Positions 16,538-27,785 of a stretch of 42,787 bases of DNA are shown here, piece after piece. Under the pieces are notes generated by a model, which was not told the DNA's origin, did not search any database, and saw only the letters and a program-made list of their open reading frames with translations. The translations under genes and the position numbers were made by a program. Origin of the DNA: Pseudomonadota bacterium (GTDB lineage: Bacteria; Pseudomonadota; Alphaproteobacteria; Sphingomonadales; Sphingomonadaceae). How positions within the stretch are numbered: position 1 is the first letter of the stretch; every line of letters begins with the position of its first letter. The stretch spans positions 1 through 42,787 of the forward strand of contig JAFAEG010000033.1 in assembly GCA_023424095.1 (NCBI GenBank), read 5' to 3'.

Positions 16538-16963
16538 TTAACCCTCAATCTGCTCGCCGAGGCGAGCAACGAACTTGACCTTGATCGGCAGCTTCTCCGC
16601 GGCGCGCTCGAAGGCGACCTTGGCGAGCGGGCCGGGGACGCCGTCCAGCTCGAACAGGATGCGGCCCGGCTTGACGCGGGCGACCCAATATTCGGGCGAG
16701 CCCTTGCCCTTACCCATGCGGACTTCGGTCGGCTTCGACGAAACCGGCACGTCCGGGAACACGCGGATCCAGAGACGGCCCTGACGACGGATGTGACGCG
16801 TGATCGCGCGGCGAGCCGCCTCGATCTGGCGCGCGGTGATCCGCTCCGGAGCCATCGCCTTCAGGCCATAGGCGCCGAAGTTGAGGTCGGTACCGCCCTT
16901 GGCGTCGCCGTGGATCCGGCCCTTGAACGCCTTGCGGAATTTGGTGCGCTTCGGTTGCAGCAT
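16538..16963 (-). CDS. rplP: 50S ribosomal protein L16
   Basis: L16 by the A-site tRNA and the 5S rRNA, 141 residues. It begins MLQPKRTKFRKAFKGRIHG, with the signatures ITARQIEAARRAITRHIRRQ and RMGKGKGSPEYWVARVKPG. The length is a few residues above E. coli. It sits between rpsC (22-base gap) and rpmC. Confidence 0.98.
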   Translation of the reverse strand: MLQPKRTKFRKAFKGRIHGDAKGGTDLNFGAYGLKAMAPERITARQIEAARRAITRHIRRQGRLWIRVFPDVPVSSKPTEVRMGKGKGSPEYWVARVKPGRILFELDGVPGPLAKVAFERAAEKLPIKVKFVARLGEQIEG

Positions 16964-16985
16964 TTTCTTTTATCCCAACAGGCGC

Positions 16986-17693
16986 TTAGCGGCGATCGTC
17001 GCGGGCAGGGCGCACGCCGGAGGTCTGAGCCTCCATCGTCAGCCGGTCCTGCGACAGCGGATCGTGGCCCAGGATCTCACCCTTGAAGATCCAGACCTTC
17101 ACACCGCAGACGCCATAGGTCGTCTGCGCGGTGGCTTCCGCATAATCGATATGAGCACGAAGGGTGTGCAGGGGAACCCGTCCCTCGCGATAACCCTCGG
17201 TGCGGGCGATTTCGGCGCCGCCGAGACGGCCACCACACACCACGCGAATGCCCTCGGCGCCGAGGCGCATGGAGGATTGCACGGCGCGCTTCATCGCCCG
17301 GCGGAACGCGATACGGCGCTCCAGCTGATCGGCGATGCCCTGCGCGACGAGACGCGCATCGATCTCCGGCTTGCGGATCTCGACGATGTTCAGCGACACG
17401 TCGGAGGAGGTGAACTCCTTCAGCTTCGAACGAAGCTTCTCGATGTCCGAGCCCTTCTTGCCGATGATCACGCCGGGGCGCGCGGCATAGATGGACACGC
17501 GGCACAGCTTCGCCGGACGCTCGATCACCACCTTGGAGATCGCGGCCTGCGGCAGCGCCTTCATGATGTACTGACGCATGCGCAGGTCTTCGAGCAGAAG
17601 CCGGCCATAATCGTCACCACGGGCGAACCAGCGGCTGTCCCAGGTGCGGTTGATCTGCAGGCGCAGACCGATGGGGGAAGTTTTCTGACCCAT
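16986..17693 (-). CDS. rpsC: 30S ribosomal protein S3
   Basis: S3 at the mRNA entry channel, 235 residues. MGQKTSPIGLRLQINRTWDS begins it; the KH domain holds RPGVIIGKKGSDIEKLRSKL, and the C-terminal domain shows GRLGGAEIARTEGYREGRVP and ATAQTTYGVCGVKVWIFKGE. The start lies five bases after the rplV stop. The length is normal. Confidence 0.98.
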   Translation of the reverse strand: MGQKTSPIGLRLQINRTWDSRWFARGDDYGRLLLEDLRMRQYIMKALPQAAISKVVIERPAKLCRVSIYAARPGVIIGKKGSDIEKLRSKLKEFTSSDVSLNIVEIRKPEIDARLVAQGIADQLERRIAFRRAMKRAVQSSMRLGAEGIRVVCGGRLGGAEIARTEGYREGRVPLHTLRAHIDYAEATAQTTYGVCGVKVWIFKGEILGHDPLSQDRLTMEAQTSGVRPARDDRR

Positions 17694-17698
17694 AAGAC

Positions 17699-18079
17699 TT
17701 AGGCTTCCTGGCTGGCTTCGCGCACGACGATGCGCAGGCGGCTGAACGGCTTCTCGATGCGCGTGCCACGGCCGCGGGCGCGGGCGGCGAAACGCTTCAT
17801 GGTGATCGACTTGCCAACCGAAGCCTCGGCGACGACCAGGCTGTCGACGTCGAGATTGTGGTTGTTTTCCGCATTGGCGATCGCCGAGGCGAGCACCTTG
17901 CGGGCGTCAATTGCCATGCCCTTGGTCGAGAAGGAGAGGATGTTGAGAGCCTCTTCCACCTTCTTGCCGCGGATCATCTGGGCGACGAGGTTCAGCTTCT
18001 GAGCCGAGCCTCGAATCATCGTGCCCACGGCCAGCGCCTCGGTCTCGCCAACGCGGCGGGGGTTCTTGGCCTGTCCCAT
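17699..18079 (-). CDS. rplV: 50S ribosomal protein L22
   Basis: L22 lining the exit tunnel, 126 residues. The core QMIRGKKVEEALNILSFSTK is followed by the tunnel loop AARARGRGTRIEKPFSRLRI. It is longer than E. coli L22 at both ends (an extra MGQAKNPRRVGETEA at the start and ASQEA at the end), as is common in alphaproteobacteria. Its start codon overlaps the rpsS stop region. Confidence 0.97.
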   Translation of the reverse strand: MGQAKNPRRVGETEALAVGTMIRGSAQKLNLVAQMIRGKKVEEALNILSFSTKGMAIDARKVLASAIANAENNHNLDVDSLVVAEASVGKSITMKRFAARARGRGTRIEKPFSRLRIVVREASQEA

Positions 18080-18354
18080 CAGCGCTTGCCCTTCTTGTCG
18101 GCAGCGTGACCCGGGAAATAGCGGGTCGGCGCGAATTCGCCGAGCTTCATGCCGACCATGTCTTCATTGACCGACACCGGCACGAACTTGCGGCCGTTGT
18201 AGACGTTGAAGGTGAGGCCGACGAAGTCGGGCAGGATGGTGGAGCGACGCGACCAGGTCTTGATCGGCGCGCGCGCGTTGGTCTCCTGAGCGGTCTGAGC
18301 CTTCTTGAGCAGGCTCAGTTCCACAAACGGACCTTTCCAGACGGAACGGGCCAT
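18079..18354 (-). CDS. rpsS: 30S ribosomal protein S19
   Basis: S19 of the small-subunit head, 91 residues. MARSVWKGPFVELSLLKKAQ, then IKTWSRRSTILPDFVGLTFN and GEFAPTRYFPGHAADKKGKR, are diagnostic. The frame stays open 32 codons upstream through the end of rplB, but the family start at 18354 lies right after the rplB stop and is preceded by a purine-rich GAAGAAGAGGTAG. Confidence 0.97.
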   Translation of the reverse strand: MARSVWKGPFVELSLLKKAQTAQETNARAPIKTWSRRSTILPDFVGLTFNVYNGRKFVPVSVNEDMVGMKLGEFAPTRYFPGHAADKKGKR

Positions 18355-18356
18355 GA

Positions 18357-19193
18357 CTACCTCTTCTTCTTCGCGTGACGCGAGCGGATGATGAACTTGT
18401 CCGTGGACTTGTTCGAACGGGTGCGGGCACCCTTGGTCGGCTTGCCCCACGGGGTAACCGGGTGACGGCCGCCCGAGGTCCGGCCTTCACCACCGCCGTG
18501 CGGGTGATCGACCGGGTTCTTGGCGACGCCGCGGGTGAGGGGGCGCTTGCCCATCCAGCGGGTACGGCCGGCCTTGCCGAAATTCTGGTTCTGGTTGTCG
18601 GGGTTCGAAACCGCGCCAACCGTGCCCATGCAATCGCTGCGGATGTAGCGCTGCTCGCCCGAATTCAGGCGGACCATGACCATGCCGCGGTCACGACCGA
18701 CGACCTGGACATAAGTCCCGGCGGCGCGAGCGATCTGGCCGCCCTTGCCCGGCTTCATCTCCACATTGTGGACGATGGTGCCGACCGGCATCTGGCCCAG
18801 TTCCATGGCGTTGCCCGGCTTCACGTCGGTCTTCTTGGCCGCGAGCACCTGATCGCCGACAGCGAGACGCTGCGGGGCCAGGATGTAGGCCAGCTCGCCG
18901 TCCTCATACTTGATGAGGGCGATGAACGCCGTGCGGTTGGGGTCATACTCCAGCCGCTCGACGGTGCCGACCATGTCCCACTTCCGCCGCTTGAAATCGA
19001 CGTAGCGATACTTCTGCTTGTGGCCGCCCGCGATGCCGCGGCTGGTCACATGGCCCTTGTTGTTGCGGCCGCCGGTCTTGCGCTTACCTTCGGTCAGCGC
19101 CTTGACGGGCTTGCCCTTCCACAGGGACGACTTGTCGACCAGGATGAGGCCGCGTTGCGACGGCGTGGTCGGATTGTAGGTCTTGAGTGCCAT
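18357..19193 (-). CDS. rplB: 50S ribosomal protein L2
   Basis: L2, needed for peptidyl-transferase-centre assembly, 278 residues. The start is MALKTYNPTTPSQRGLILVD. The RNA-binding stretch NNKGHVTSRGIAGGHKQKYR and the highly conserved loop NPVDHPHGGGEGRTSGGRHP (with the essential His) are intact, and the end RSRHAKKKR is standard. It overlaps nothing but leaves only three bases to rplW upstream. Confidence 0.98.
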   Translation of the reverse strand: MALKTYNPTTPSQRGLILVDKSSLWKGKPVKALTEGKRKTGGRNNKGHVTSRGIAGGHKQKYRYVDFKRRKWDMVGTVERLEYDPNRTAFIALIKYEDGELAYILAPQRLAVGDQVLAAKKTDVKPGNAMELGQMPVGTIVHNVEMKPGKGGQIARAAGTYVQVVGRDRGMVMVRLNSGEQRYIRSDCMGTVGAVSNPDNQNQNFGKAGRTRWMGKRPLTRGVAKNPVDHPHGGGEGRTSGGRHPVTPWGKPTKGARTRSNKSTDKFIIRSRHAKKKR

Positions 19194-19196
19194 GAC

Positions 19197-19538
19197 TTAG
19201 ATCCCGGTGGTGACGTCGATGGAATCGCCGTCCTTCAGAGTCACGATCGCCTTCTTGAAGTCGGACCGGCGGTAGGGCGTGCCCTTCCACTTCTTGGTCT
19301 TCCCCTTCTGGGTGACGGTGTTCACGTTGGTCACGCCAACGTTGAACAGAGCCTCGACCGCAGCCTTGATCTGCGGCTTGGAGGCGTCGCCGGCGACCTT
19401 GAACACGACCGCATTATGCTCGCTGAGCAGGGTCGCCTTCTCGGTGATGTGCGGAGCGATCACCACATCGTAGTGATTGAGGCTCACCGCCGGCTTGGCC
19501 GAAGCGGTGGCGCTCTTGCGCTTGAAGAGCTTAGCCAT
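19197..19538 (-). CDS. rplW: 50S ribosomal protein L23
   Basis: L23 at the tunnel exit, the docking site for trigger factor and SRP, 113 residues. The core is VVIAPHITEKATLLSEHNAV followed by KAAVEALFNVGVTNVNTV and the basic loop KKWKGTPYRRSDFKKAIVTL. An N-terminal extension of about 20 residues (KRKSATASAKPAVS) precedes the core. Its start overlaps the last eight bases of rplD. Confidence 0.97.
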   Translation of the reverse strand: MAKLFKRKSATASAKPAVSLNHYDVVIAPHITEKATLLSEHNAVVFKVAGDASKPQIKAAVEALFNVGVTNVNTVTQKGKTKKWKGTPYRRSDFKKAIVTLKDGDSIDVTTGI

Positions 19539-20157
19539 TGAAGCGGGCCTCCAGCTGCTCGACCGCGGCGCGGGTCAGGACCAGCGTCTCGTGGTTGAGG
19601 ATGTCGTAGACATTGGCGCCGATCGCCGGGAGCATGTTGATCTCCCGCAGGTTCGACGAGGCGCGGGCGAAGCCGACGTTGATCGCGTCACCGTCGATCA
19701 CCAGCGCCTTACGGCCCCAGCCCAGATCGGACAGGTTCGTCTTCAGCGCGGCGGTCTTGGCGTCCTTCAGGTCGAGCGAGTCGAGGATGACGAGATTGCC
19801 ATCCTTCGCCTTGGCCGACAGCGCCATGCGCAGGCCGAGGGCACGAACCTTCTTGTTCAGCGACGGGTTGAAGTCGCGAACGCGCGGGCCGTGGGCCTTA
19901 CCGCCGCCGATGAAGATCGGAGCGCGGCGATCGCCGTGACGAGCGGTACCGCCGCCCTTCTGACGACCGAACTTCTTGCCGGTGCGGGCGACATCGCTGC
20001 GCTCGCGGGCGGCGCGGGCGGTGCCGCGGCGCTTCTCGAGCTGCCAGGTGACGACGCGGTGGAGGATGTCGGCGCGCGGCTCGACGCCGAACACGTCGTC
20101 GCTGAGTTCGATCTCCGAACCCTTCTTGCCGTCAAGCGTCTTGGTGGTGAGCTTCAT
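19531..20157 (-). CDS. rplD: 50S ribosomal protein L4
   Basis: L4, 208 residues. The long tunnel-reaching loop contains RTGKKFGRQKGGGTARHGDR and APIFIGGGKAHGPR, and the C-terminal part reads LREINMLPAIGANVYDILNH. In E. coli L4 represses the S10 operon through its leader; whether it does so here is unknown, but both upstream leaders in this cluster are structured. The start is ATG at 20157, four bases after the rplC stop. Confidence 0.98.
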   Translation of the reverse strand: MKLTTKTLDGKKGSEIELSDDVFGVEPRADILHRVVTWQLEKRRGTARAARERSDVARTGKKFGRQKGGGTARHGDRRAPIFIGGGKAHGPRVRDFNPSLNKKVRALGLRMALSAKAKDGNLVILDSLDLKDAKTAALKTNLSDLGWGRKALVIDGDAINVGFARASSNLREINMLPAIGANVYDILNHETLVLTRAAVEQLEARFNG

Positions 20158-20160
20158 GGC

Positions 20161-20895
20161 TTATGCTTCCTGGCCAGCGGCTTCGTCGGTCGCGACATCG
20201 GCGGCCGGAGCCTCCGAAGCGGCGCCACGCAGGCCGGCGGGGTAGGGGATGTTGTCCGGACGGGCGACCTTCATCGCGTCCTTGACGAGCAGCCAGCCAC
20301 CCTTGTGACCGGGCACGGAGCCCTTCACGAACAGGAGGCCGCGCTCGACGTCGGTGCGGACGATCTCGAGGTTCTGCTGGGTGCGATTGCGCGCGCCCAT
20401 GTGGCCGGCCATCTTCTTGTTCTTGAAGACCTTGCCCGGATCCTGACGCTGACCGGTCGAACCATGCGAACGGTGGCTGACCGACACGCCGTGCGTGGCG
20501 CGCAGACCGCCGAAGCCCCAGCGCTTCATCGCGCCGGCGAAGCCCTTACCCTGGGTGACGCCCTGGACGTCGACCAGCTGGCCCGCAACGAAATGGTCGG
20601 CCGAGATTTCGGCGCCGACGTCGAGGAGCGCATCCTCGGCCACGCGGAACTCGACGAGCTTGGCCTTCGGCTCCACCTCGGCCTTGCCGAAATGGCCCCG
20701 CGCGGGCTTGCTCAGATTCTTGGCCTTGGCGCTCCCGGCGCCAAGTTGGACGGCGGTATAGCCATCACGATCGGTTTCGCGACGGGAGACGACCTGAACA
20801 CCTTCGAGGCTCAGGACGGTGACCGGCACGTGCCGACCGTCATCCTGAAACAGGCGGGTCATCCCCATTTTCTTCGCGATCACGCCAGTGCGCAT
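20161..20895 (-). CDS. rplC: 50S ribosomal protein L3
   Basis: L3, an early large-subunit assembly protein, 244 residues. MRTGVIAKKMGMTRLFQDDG begins it; the signature FAGAMKRWGFGGLRATHGVS (with RASHGNS-like loop) and KMAGHMGARNRTQQNLEI are intact. About 25 extra C-terminal residues rich in Ala, Glu and Asp (SEAPAADVATDEAAGQEA) extend beyond E. coli L3. ATG 20895 is chosen over ATG 20901, because AGGAG is nine bases from the first and only three from the second. Confidence 0.97.
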   Translation of the reverse strand: MRTGVIAKKMGMTRLFQDDGRHVPVTVLSLEGVQVVSRRETDRDGYTAVQLGAGSAKAKNLSKPARGHFGKAEVEPKAKLVEFRVAEDALLDVGAEISADHFVAGQLVDVQGVTQGKGFAGAMKRWGFGGLRATHGVSVSHRSHGSTGQRQDPGKVFKNKKMAGHMGARNRTQQNLEIVRTDVERGLLFVKGSVPGHKGGWLLVKDAMKVARPDNIPYPAGLRGAASEAPAADVATDEAAGQEA

Positions 20896-20906
20896 GATCA
20901 TTTGCT

Positions 20907-21074
20907 CCTATGCATAGGCCCCCGGGCGAAATGCTCGGGGGCGTGCAAGCCCAAACAAAGATGCGTGCCCCGCCTGGGCTTGTGCCTCGCCGATTGCAGC
21001 GAGACGGCGGGGACGCAGACCACGGACAAGTCCGTGCGGTATCACCCTAACTCATGCGCTCCGGAGAGGAGCGC
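20907..21074 (-). promoter_or_regulatory. Structured intergenic leader between rpsJ and rplC
   Basis: The 187-base gap between rpsJ and rplC is unusually long for this operon and rich in inverted repeats: GCGCTCC/GGAGCGC (21056-21074), CACGGAC/GTCCGTG (21021-21036), GCCCCCGAGC/GCCCGGGGGC (20918-20942, one mismatch), and CCTATGCATAGG (20907-20918). The last is a perfect palindrome that includes the AGG of the rplC ribosome-binding site. This could be a translational operator, or simply repeat sequence. No clear promoter was found. Confidence 0.45.
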
Positions 21075-21082
21075 GCCGGCCG

Positions 21083-21394
<312 letters not shown>

Positions 21395-21565
21395 TTCCCA
21401 CTTACCGATGCGAAAGAGCCTGGGCCCGTTGCCGAGCCTCTTGCTGTTCTGTTTCCGAAGAAGGCGCGCCATTGCCAGACAGGGCCCGTCAAATCAACCC
21501 CTTTCAGGCCATTCGGCTCGATCGGCGGCAGATTCAGGCTCTGCGGCAAAAAGCAGACGCTCTCA

Positions 21566-21605
21566 TAAAAAGGGAAGGCCCGGCTCCCTTGCGGGAACCG
21601 GGCCT
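21566..21605 (-). terminator. Rho-independent terminator after tuf
   Basis: On the minus strand AGGCCCGGTTCCC pairs with GGGAGCCGGGCCT (13 bp with one T-G) around a GCAA tetraloop, followed by TCCCTTTTTAT. It lies 27 bases after the tuf stop codon and separates the str operon from the S10 operon. Confidence 0.88.
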
Positions 21606-21632
21606 CCGAACCCTTCGAAGAAGCTTGGAAGC

Positions 21633-22826
<1,194 letters not shown>

Positions 22827-22874
22827 TGCTCTTCCCTCGTGTGTCTAAACTTAAAATCCTGGCTTGTCCGGCGC

Positions 22875-24968
<2,094 letters not shown>

Positions 24969-24988
24969 TTCTTTGGTTCCTTAGCGAT

Positions 24989-25017
24989 GTGGGGAGCGGG
25001 CGGACCCGGCTCCCCAC
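24989..25017 (-). other. Intergenic hairpin between rpsG and fusA
   Basis: GTGGGGAGC (24989-24997) and GCTCCCCAC (25009-25017) are exact reverse complements around an inner GGG/CCC pair. No T-tract follows on the minus strand, so it is not an intrinsic terminator. In E. coli this junction holds the S7 translational repression site, and the position is suggestive, but sequence similarity to that site was not seen. Confidence 0.45.
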
Positions 25018-25033
25018 GATATAGGTGCAGTTT

Positions 25034-25504
25034 CTACCAGCGGTAGTGGCTGAAGGCGCGGTTGGCTTCGGCCATGCGGTGCGTGTCTTCGCGCTTCTTC
25101 ACGGCGTTGCCGCGATTGTTCGAAGCGTCCAGCAGCTCGCCCGACAGGCGGCCGGCCATGGTCTTCTCGCTGCGGGCGCGCGAGGCGCTGATCAGCCAGC
25201 GAATGGCGAGTGCCTGGGCACGCTCGGCGCGCACCTCGACCGGAACCTGGTAGGTCGCACCGCCGACTCGGCGGCTGCGGACCTCGATGCCCGGCTTCAC
25301 GTTGTTCAGCGCTTCGTGAAAGACGCCGATCGGGTCCTTCTTGGCGCGCTCCTGGACGTTGTCGAGGGCGCCATAGACGATGCTCTCGGCCACGGACTTC
25401 TTACCGTCCAGCATGATGTTGTTCATGAACTTGGACAGGGTGATATCGCCGAACTTCGGGTCCGGCAGGATCTCGCGCTTTTCTGGGCGGCGACGACGGG
25501 ACAT
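25034..25504 (-). CDS. rpsG: 30S ribosomal protein S7
   Basis: S7, the initiator of small-subunit head assembly, 156 residues. MSRRRRPEKREILPDPKFGD begins it, with the signature LSKFMNNIMLDGKKSVAESI, the segment PGIEVRSRRVGGATYQVPVE, and the end AFSHYRW. The length equals the common bacterial short form. It lies 93 bases after rpsL; that gap holds a palindrome CCAGAGC-AA-GCTCTGG on the plus strand at 25549-25564. Confidence 0.98.
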   Translation of the reverse strand: MSRRRRPEKREILPDPKFGDITLSKFMNNIMLDGKKSVAESIVYGALDNVQERAKKDPIGVFHEALNNVKPGIEVRSRRVGGATYQVPVEVRAERAQALAIRWLISASRARSEKTMAGRLSGELLDASNNRGNAVKKREDTHRMAEANRAFSHYRW

Positions 25505-25597
25505 ATTCTTATCCTTTGCTCTTCAGCCTGATCCGGACCGGCACCCCGCCAGAGCAAGCTCTGGGGAAGGGCGCCCGGCCGGGGCTTACTCGTCTGG

Positions 25598-25969
25598 TTA
25601 TTTCGGGCGCTTGGCGCCGTACTTGGAGCGGGACTGCTTGCGGTCCTTGACACCCTGGGTGTCGAGCACGCCGCGAAGCACGTGGTAGCGCACGCCCGGA
25701 AGGTCGCGCACACGGCCGCCGCGGATCAGCACGACGCTGTGCTCCTGGAGGTTGTGGCCCTCGCCCGGAATGTACGAAATGACTTCGCGCTGGTTGGTCA
25801 GGCGAACCTTGGCAACCTTGCGCAGAGCCGAGTTCGGCTTCTTCGGGGTGGTGGTGTAGACACGGGTGCAGACACCGCGCTTTTGCGGGTTCTGGTCCAT
25901 CGCAGGGACCTTGGATTTGGCCTTCTGCGGTTCGCGACCCTTGCGGATCAACTGGTTAATCGTGGGCAT
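25598..25969 (-). CDS. rpsL: 30S ribosomal protein S12 with Arg88
   Basis: S12 at the decoding centre, 123 residues. MPTINQLIRKGREPQKAKSK begins it; KRGVCTRVYTTTPKKPNSAL contains the usual Lys43, and the Asp-containing loop reads LIRGGRVRDLPGVRYHV. Position 88 is Arg (codon CGC), where E. coli and most bacteria have Lys. K88R is a classical streptomycin-resistance substitution. The frame is open 35 codons upstream, but the family start at 25969 is clear. It is the first gene of the str operon, about 170 bases from a strong promoter. Confidence 0.98.
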   Translation of the reverse strand: MPTINQLIRKGREPQKAKSKVPAMDQNPQKRGVCTRVYTTTPKKPNSALRKVAKVRLTNQREVISYIPGEGHNLQEHSVVLIRGGRVRDLPGVRYHVLRGVLDTQGVKDRKQSRSKYGAKRPK

Positions 25970-26137
25970 GAAGCCTTCACTTCCTTGTGAGTTACTCTGC
26001 CACGCTCGATTACGTTTGCGCGAAAAGCACAATGGCCCAAGCGGCTCGTCGAGCCCCCCAGGCCTTGCTCCCATGCGCGGCAGTGTTCAGCGCTAATTCG
26101 CCCAGGCGGCAGCTAAAGGCCCCCGGAGCGAGGCGCG

Positions 26138-26166
26138 CATATAACGGCGAGTCCTGAAAGGGTCAA
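26138..26166 (-). promoter_or_regulatory. Sigma-70 type promoter of the str operon (rpsL)
   Basis: Minus-strand TTGACC (plus 26161-26166), a 17-base spacer, and TATATG (plus 26138-26143) are near consensus. The promoter lies in the gap after the TIR-protein gene, about 170 bases before rpsL, leaving a long 5' leader of roughly 160 bases with no ORF of note. Confidence 0.78.
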
Positions 26167-26186
26167 CGGCCTCCTCGGCCGATCGC

Positions 26187-27725
26187 TCACTCTTCCTGCC
26201 GCTGCAGGCGCGGGAAGGCAAGGGCGCGCAGAAACAGCGTTTCCGCCGCCATCCAGTCGAGCCGCAGCAGCCTTTCGTCATCCACTTCGGACGCCAGCCA
26301 GGCGCGGATGATCCGGCGCAAAGTCCGCCGCTCCAGCACCGAACCGTCACGATAGGTGAGCACTGCCGCCGCGCCGATCCAGGGCGCGCGCGGGTGGCGA
26401 TATTGATCGATGAAGTCCGAGCCGTTCGGCAATTCGACATAGGAAGCGGAGGTGAAGCTGTCGGTGACCGGCGGGAAATCCTGGACGGCTCGGCGGAAGG
26501 CCTGTGCGGCCCGGCCGTTCGCTTCCCCGCCGAGCGCGCTGGCGACCGCGGCCATGGCGGCGAAATGCACATCCTCCACCCGCCGCTCGTTATTGGGATA
26601 ATCCACCCAGGCGGCGCCGTCGTCGGGACCGCGGTTAAGCCAGGTGACGGCGCGGGCGATCGCAGTATCGACCGCCGCGCGGGATTCGGCGGGGATGATG
26701 CCGGCGTCGCGGGCATGGACCAAGGCGATGGTCAGCATCGCGGTCGCGTGCACGCCCGCATTGGTGCCGTTGCGGGTGGCGGACAGGCTGATCGCCCACC
26801 ACCCCTCGGGATTCTGGGCCTCGAGAATTGTCCGCACCAGCGCCGGGTTCAGCTGCTGGCCGTATTTGGACGAGGCGATCACCACCCAGGCGTTGCCGAC
26901 CGCGTGCGGAATGTCCTCGGAGAAGAAGCAGCCGCATTCGGCATTCTGCACGCGGGCGAGATAAGCGAAGAATTGGGGCGCGAGCCCGCGGGCTTCCTCC
27001 GGCGCACCGCTCATCAGTTGCGCGGCGAGCCATACCCAGGAGGTGCCGACCGCCGTGCGGTTGCTGGTGAGCGTCTGTTCGGCGCTTCGGACGATTCGGG
27101 CGCGGGCCAGCGCCTCGCCGTTGCGCGCGGTCTCGACCCAGGCGCGGGGAACCGGCGGACGGTCGGCGTCGAACAGGATCATCAGCGGCCGGTACTGCCA
27201 GATCGCGATTGCGAGCAGCAAAGCCCCCAGCACGCCGCCCACCACCGCCGGGCGCCGCCACAGCGGCCGCACCCGCCGCTTGCGCGCGGGCTTGGTTTCC
27301 GGCGCCGCAATCTCGCTCGCTTCGGGCGCGGCATCGACGCGGCTGCGGACTTCCTCGAGCAGTTTGGGCCAGCTCGCGGCGAGGCTCTTCTTGGTCCGCC
27401 CGACGCTGAGCGCCTGAACGAAGAACAGCCCCATCGGGAAATCGTCGGGGGTCAGTGCATCTACCAGCACCGGCAGCAGCTTCGACGTGTCCCGCCCGAT
27501 CATCGCCTCATGGCGGACATTGGGAGAGGAGACGCTGTCCTGGCTCCACAGCACGATGACGCAGCGCGCTTCTTTCAGCTGCCTGCGGATCCAGGTGTCC
27601 CAGTCGATTCCCGGCGGCGTCGCCTGGTCCCAGAAGACGTCATAGCCTTCCTTCGTGAGGCCGGCCTGGATGCGCTCGGCGACCTCGCGGTCCTTGCTCG
27701 AATAAGACAGGAAAATGTCCGGCAC
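26187..27725 (-). CDS. TIR domain - transmembrane helix - alpha/alpha-toroid protein
   Basis: A 512-residue protein of unusual architecture. Residues 1-130 form a TIR domain: MPDIFLSYSSKDREVAERIQ, then VIVLWSQDSVSSPNVRHEAM, where Glu73 sits at the position of the catalytic glutamate of NAD-hydrolysing TIR domains. A basic linker (KPARKRRVRPLWRR) precedes one membrane helix (about 160-176), so TIR should be cytosolic and the rest periplasmic. Residues about 200-500 are helical with repeats resembling terpene-cyclase-like alpha/alpha toroids: QNAECGC (260-266), the exact QxxxGxW motif QNPEGWW (304-310), and RGPDDGAAW (365-373). The start is GTG after GGGGGA. A 5'-nucleotidase gene ends 60 bases upstream on the same strand. 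Enzymatic activity is inference. Confidence 0.75.
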   Translation of the reverse strand: MPDIFLSYSSKDREVAERIQAGLTKEGYDVFWDQATPPGIDWDTWIRRQLKEARCVIVLWSQDSVSSPNVRHEAMIGRDTSKLLPVLVDALTPDDFPMGLFFVQALSVGRTKKSLAASWPKLLEEVRSRVDAAPEASEIAAPETKPARKRRVRPLWRRPAVVGGVLGALLLAIAIWQYRPLMILFDADRPPVPRAWVETARNGEALARARIVRSAEQTLTSNRTAVGTSWVWLAAQLMSGAPEEARGLAPQFFAYLARVQNAECGCFFSEDIPHAVGNAWVVIASSKYGQQLNPALVRTILEAQNPEGWWAISLSATRNGTNAGVHATAMLTIALVHARDAGIIPAESRAAVDTAIARAVTWLNRGPDDGAAWVDYPNNERRVEDVHFAAMAAVASALGGEANGRAAQAFRRAVQDFPPVTDSFTSASYVELPNGSDFIDQYRHPRAPWIGAAAVLTYRDGSVLERRTLRRIIRAWLASEVDDERLLRLDWMAAETLFLRALAFPRLQRQEE

Positions 27726-27785
27726 GCCGTCCCCCGCTTCGCCCGGGAAACTAGAGTGCCGCCGCCCGGATGGGAAGCGAAAGGG

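Noticed and set aside
21395..21565. Possible S10-operon promoter with TTGATT/TTGACG before rpsJ
   Set aside because: Several -35-like hexamers are present but no acceptable -10 at the right distance.
25549..25564. CCAGAGC-AA-GCTCTGG between rpsL and rpsG as a terminator
   Set aside because: Two-base loop and no T-tract; probably a local palindrome or weak RNA hairpin.
26170..26186. GGCC-GAGGA-GGCC after the TIR gene as a terminator
   Set aside because: Only a 4-bp stem and no run of T before the rpsL promoter.
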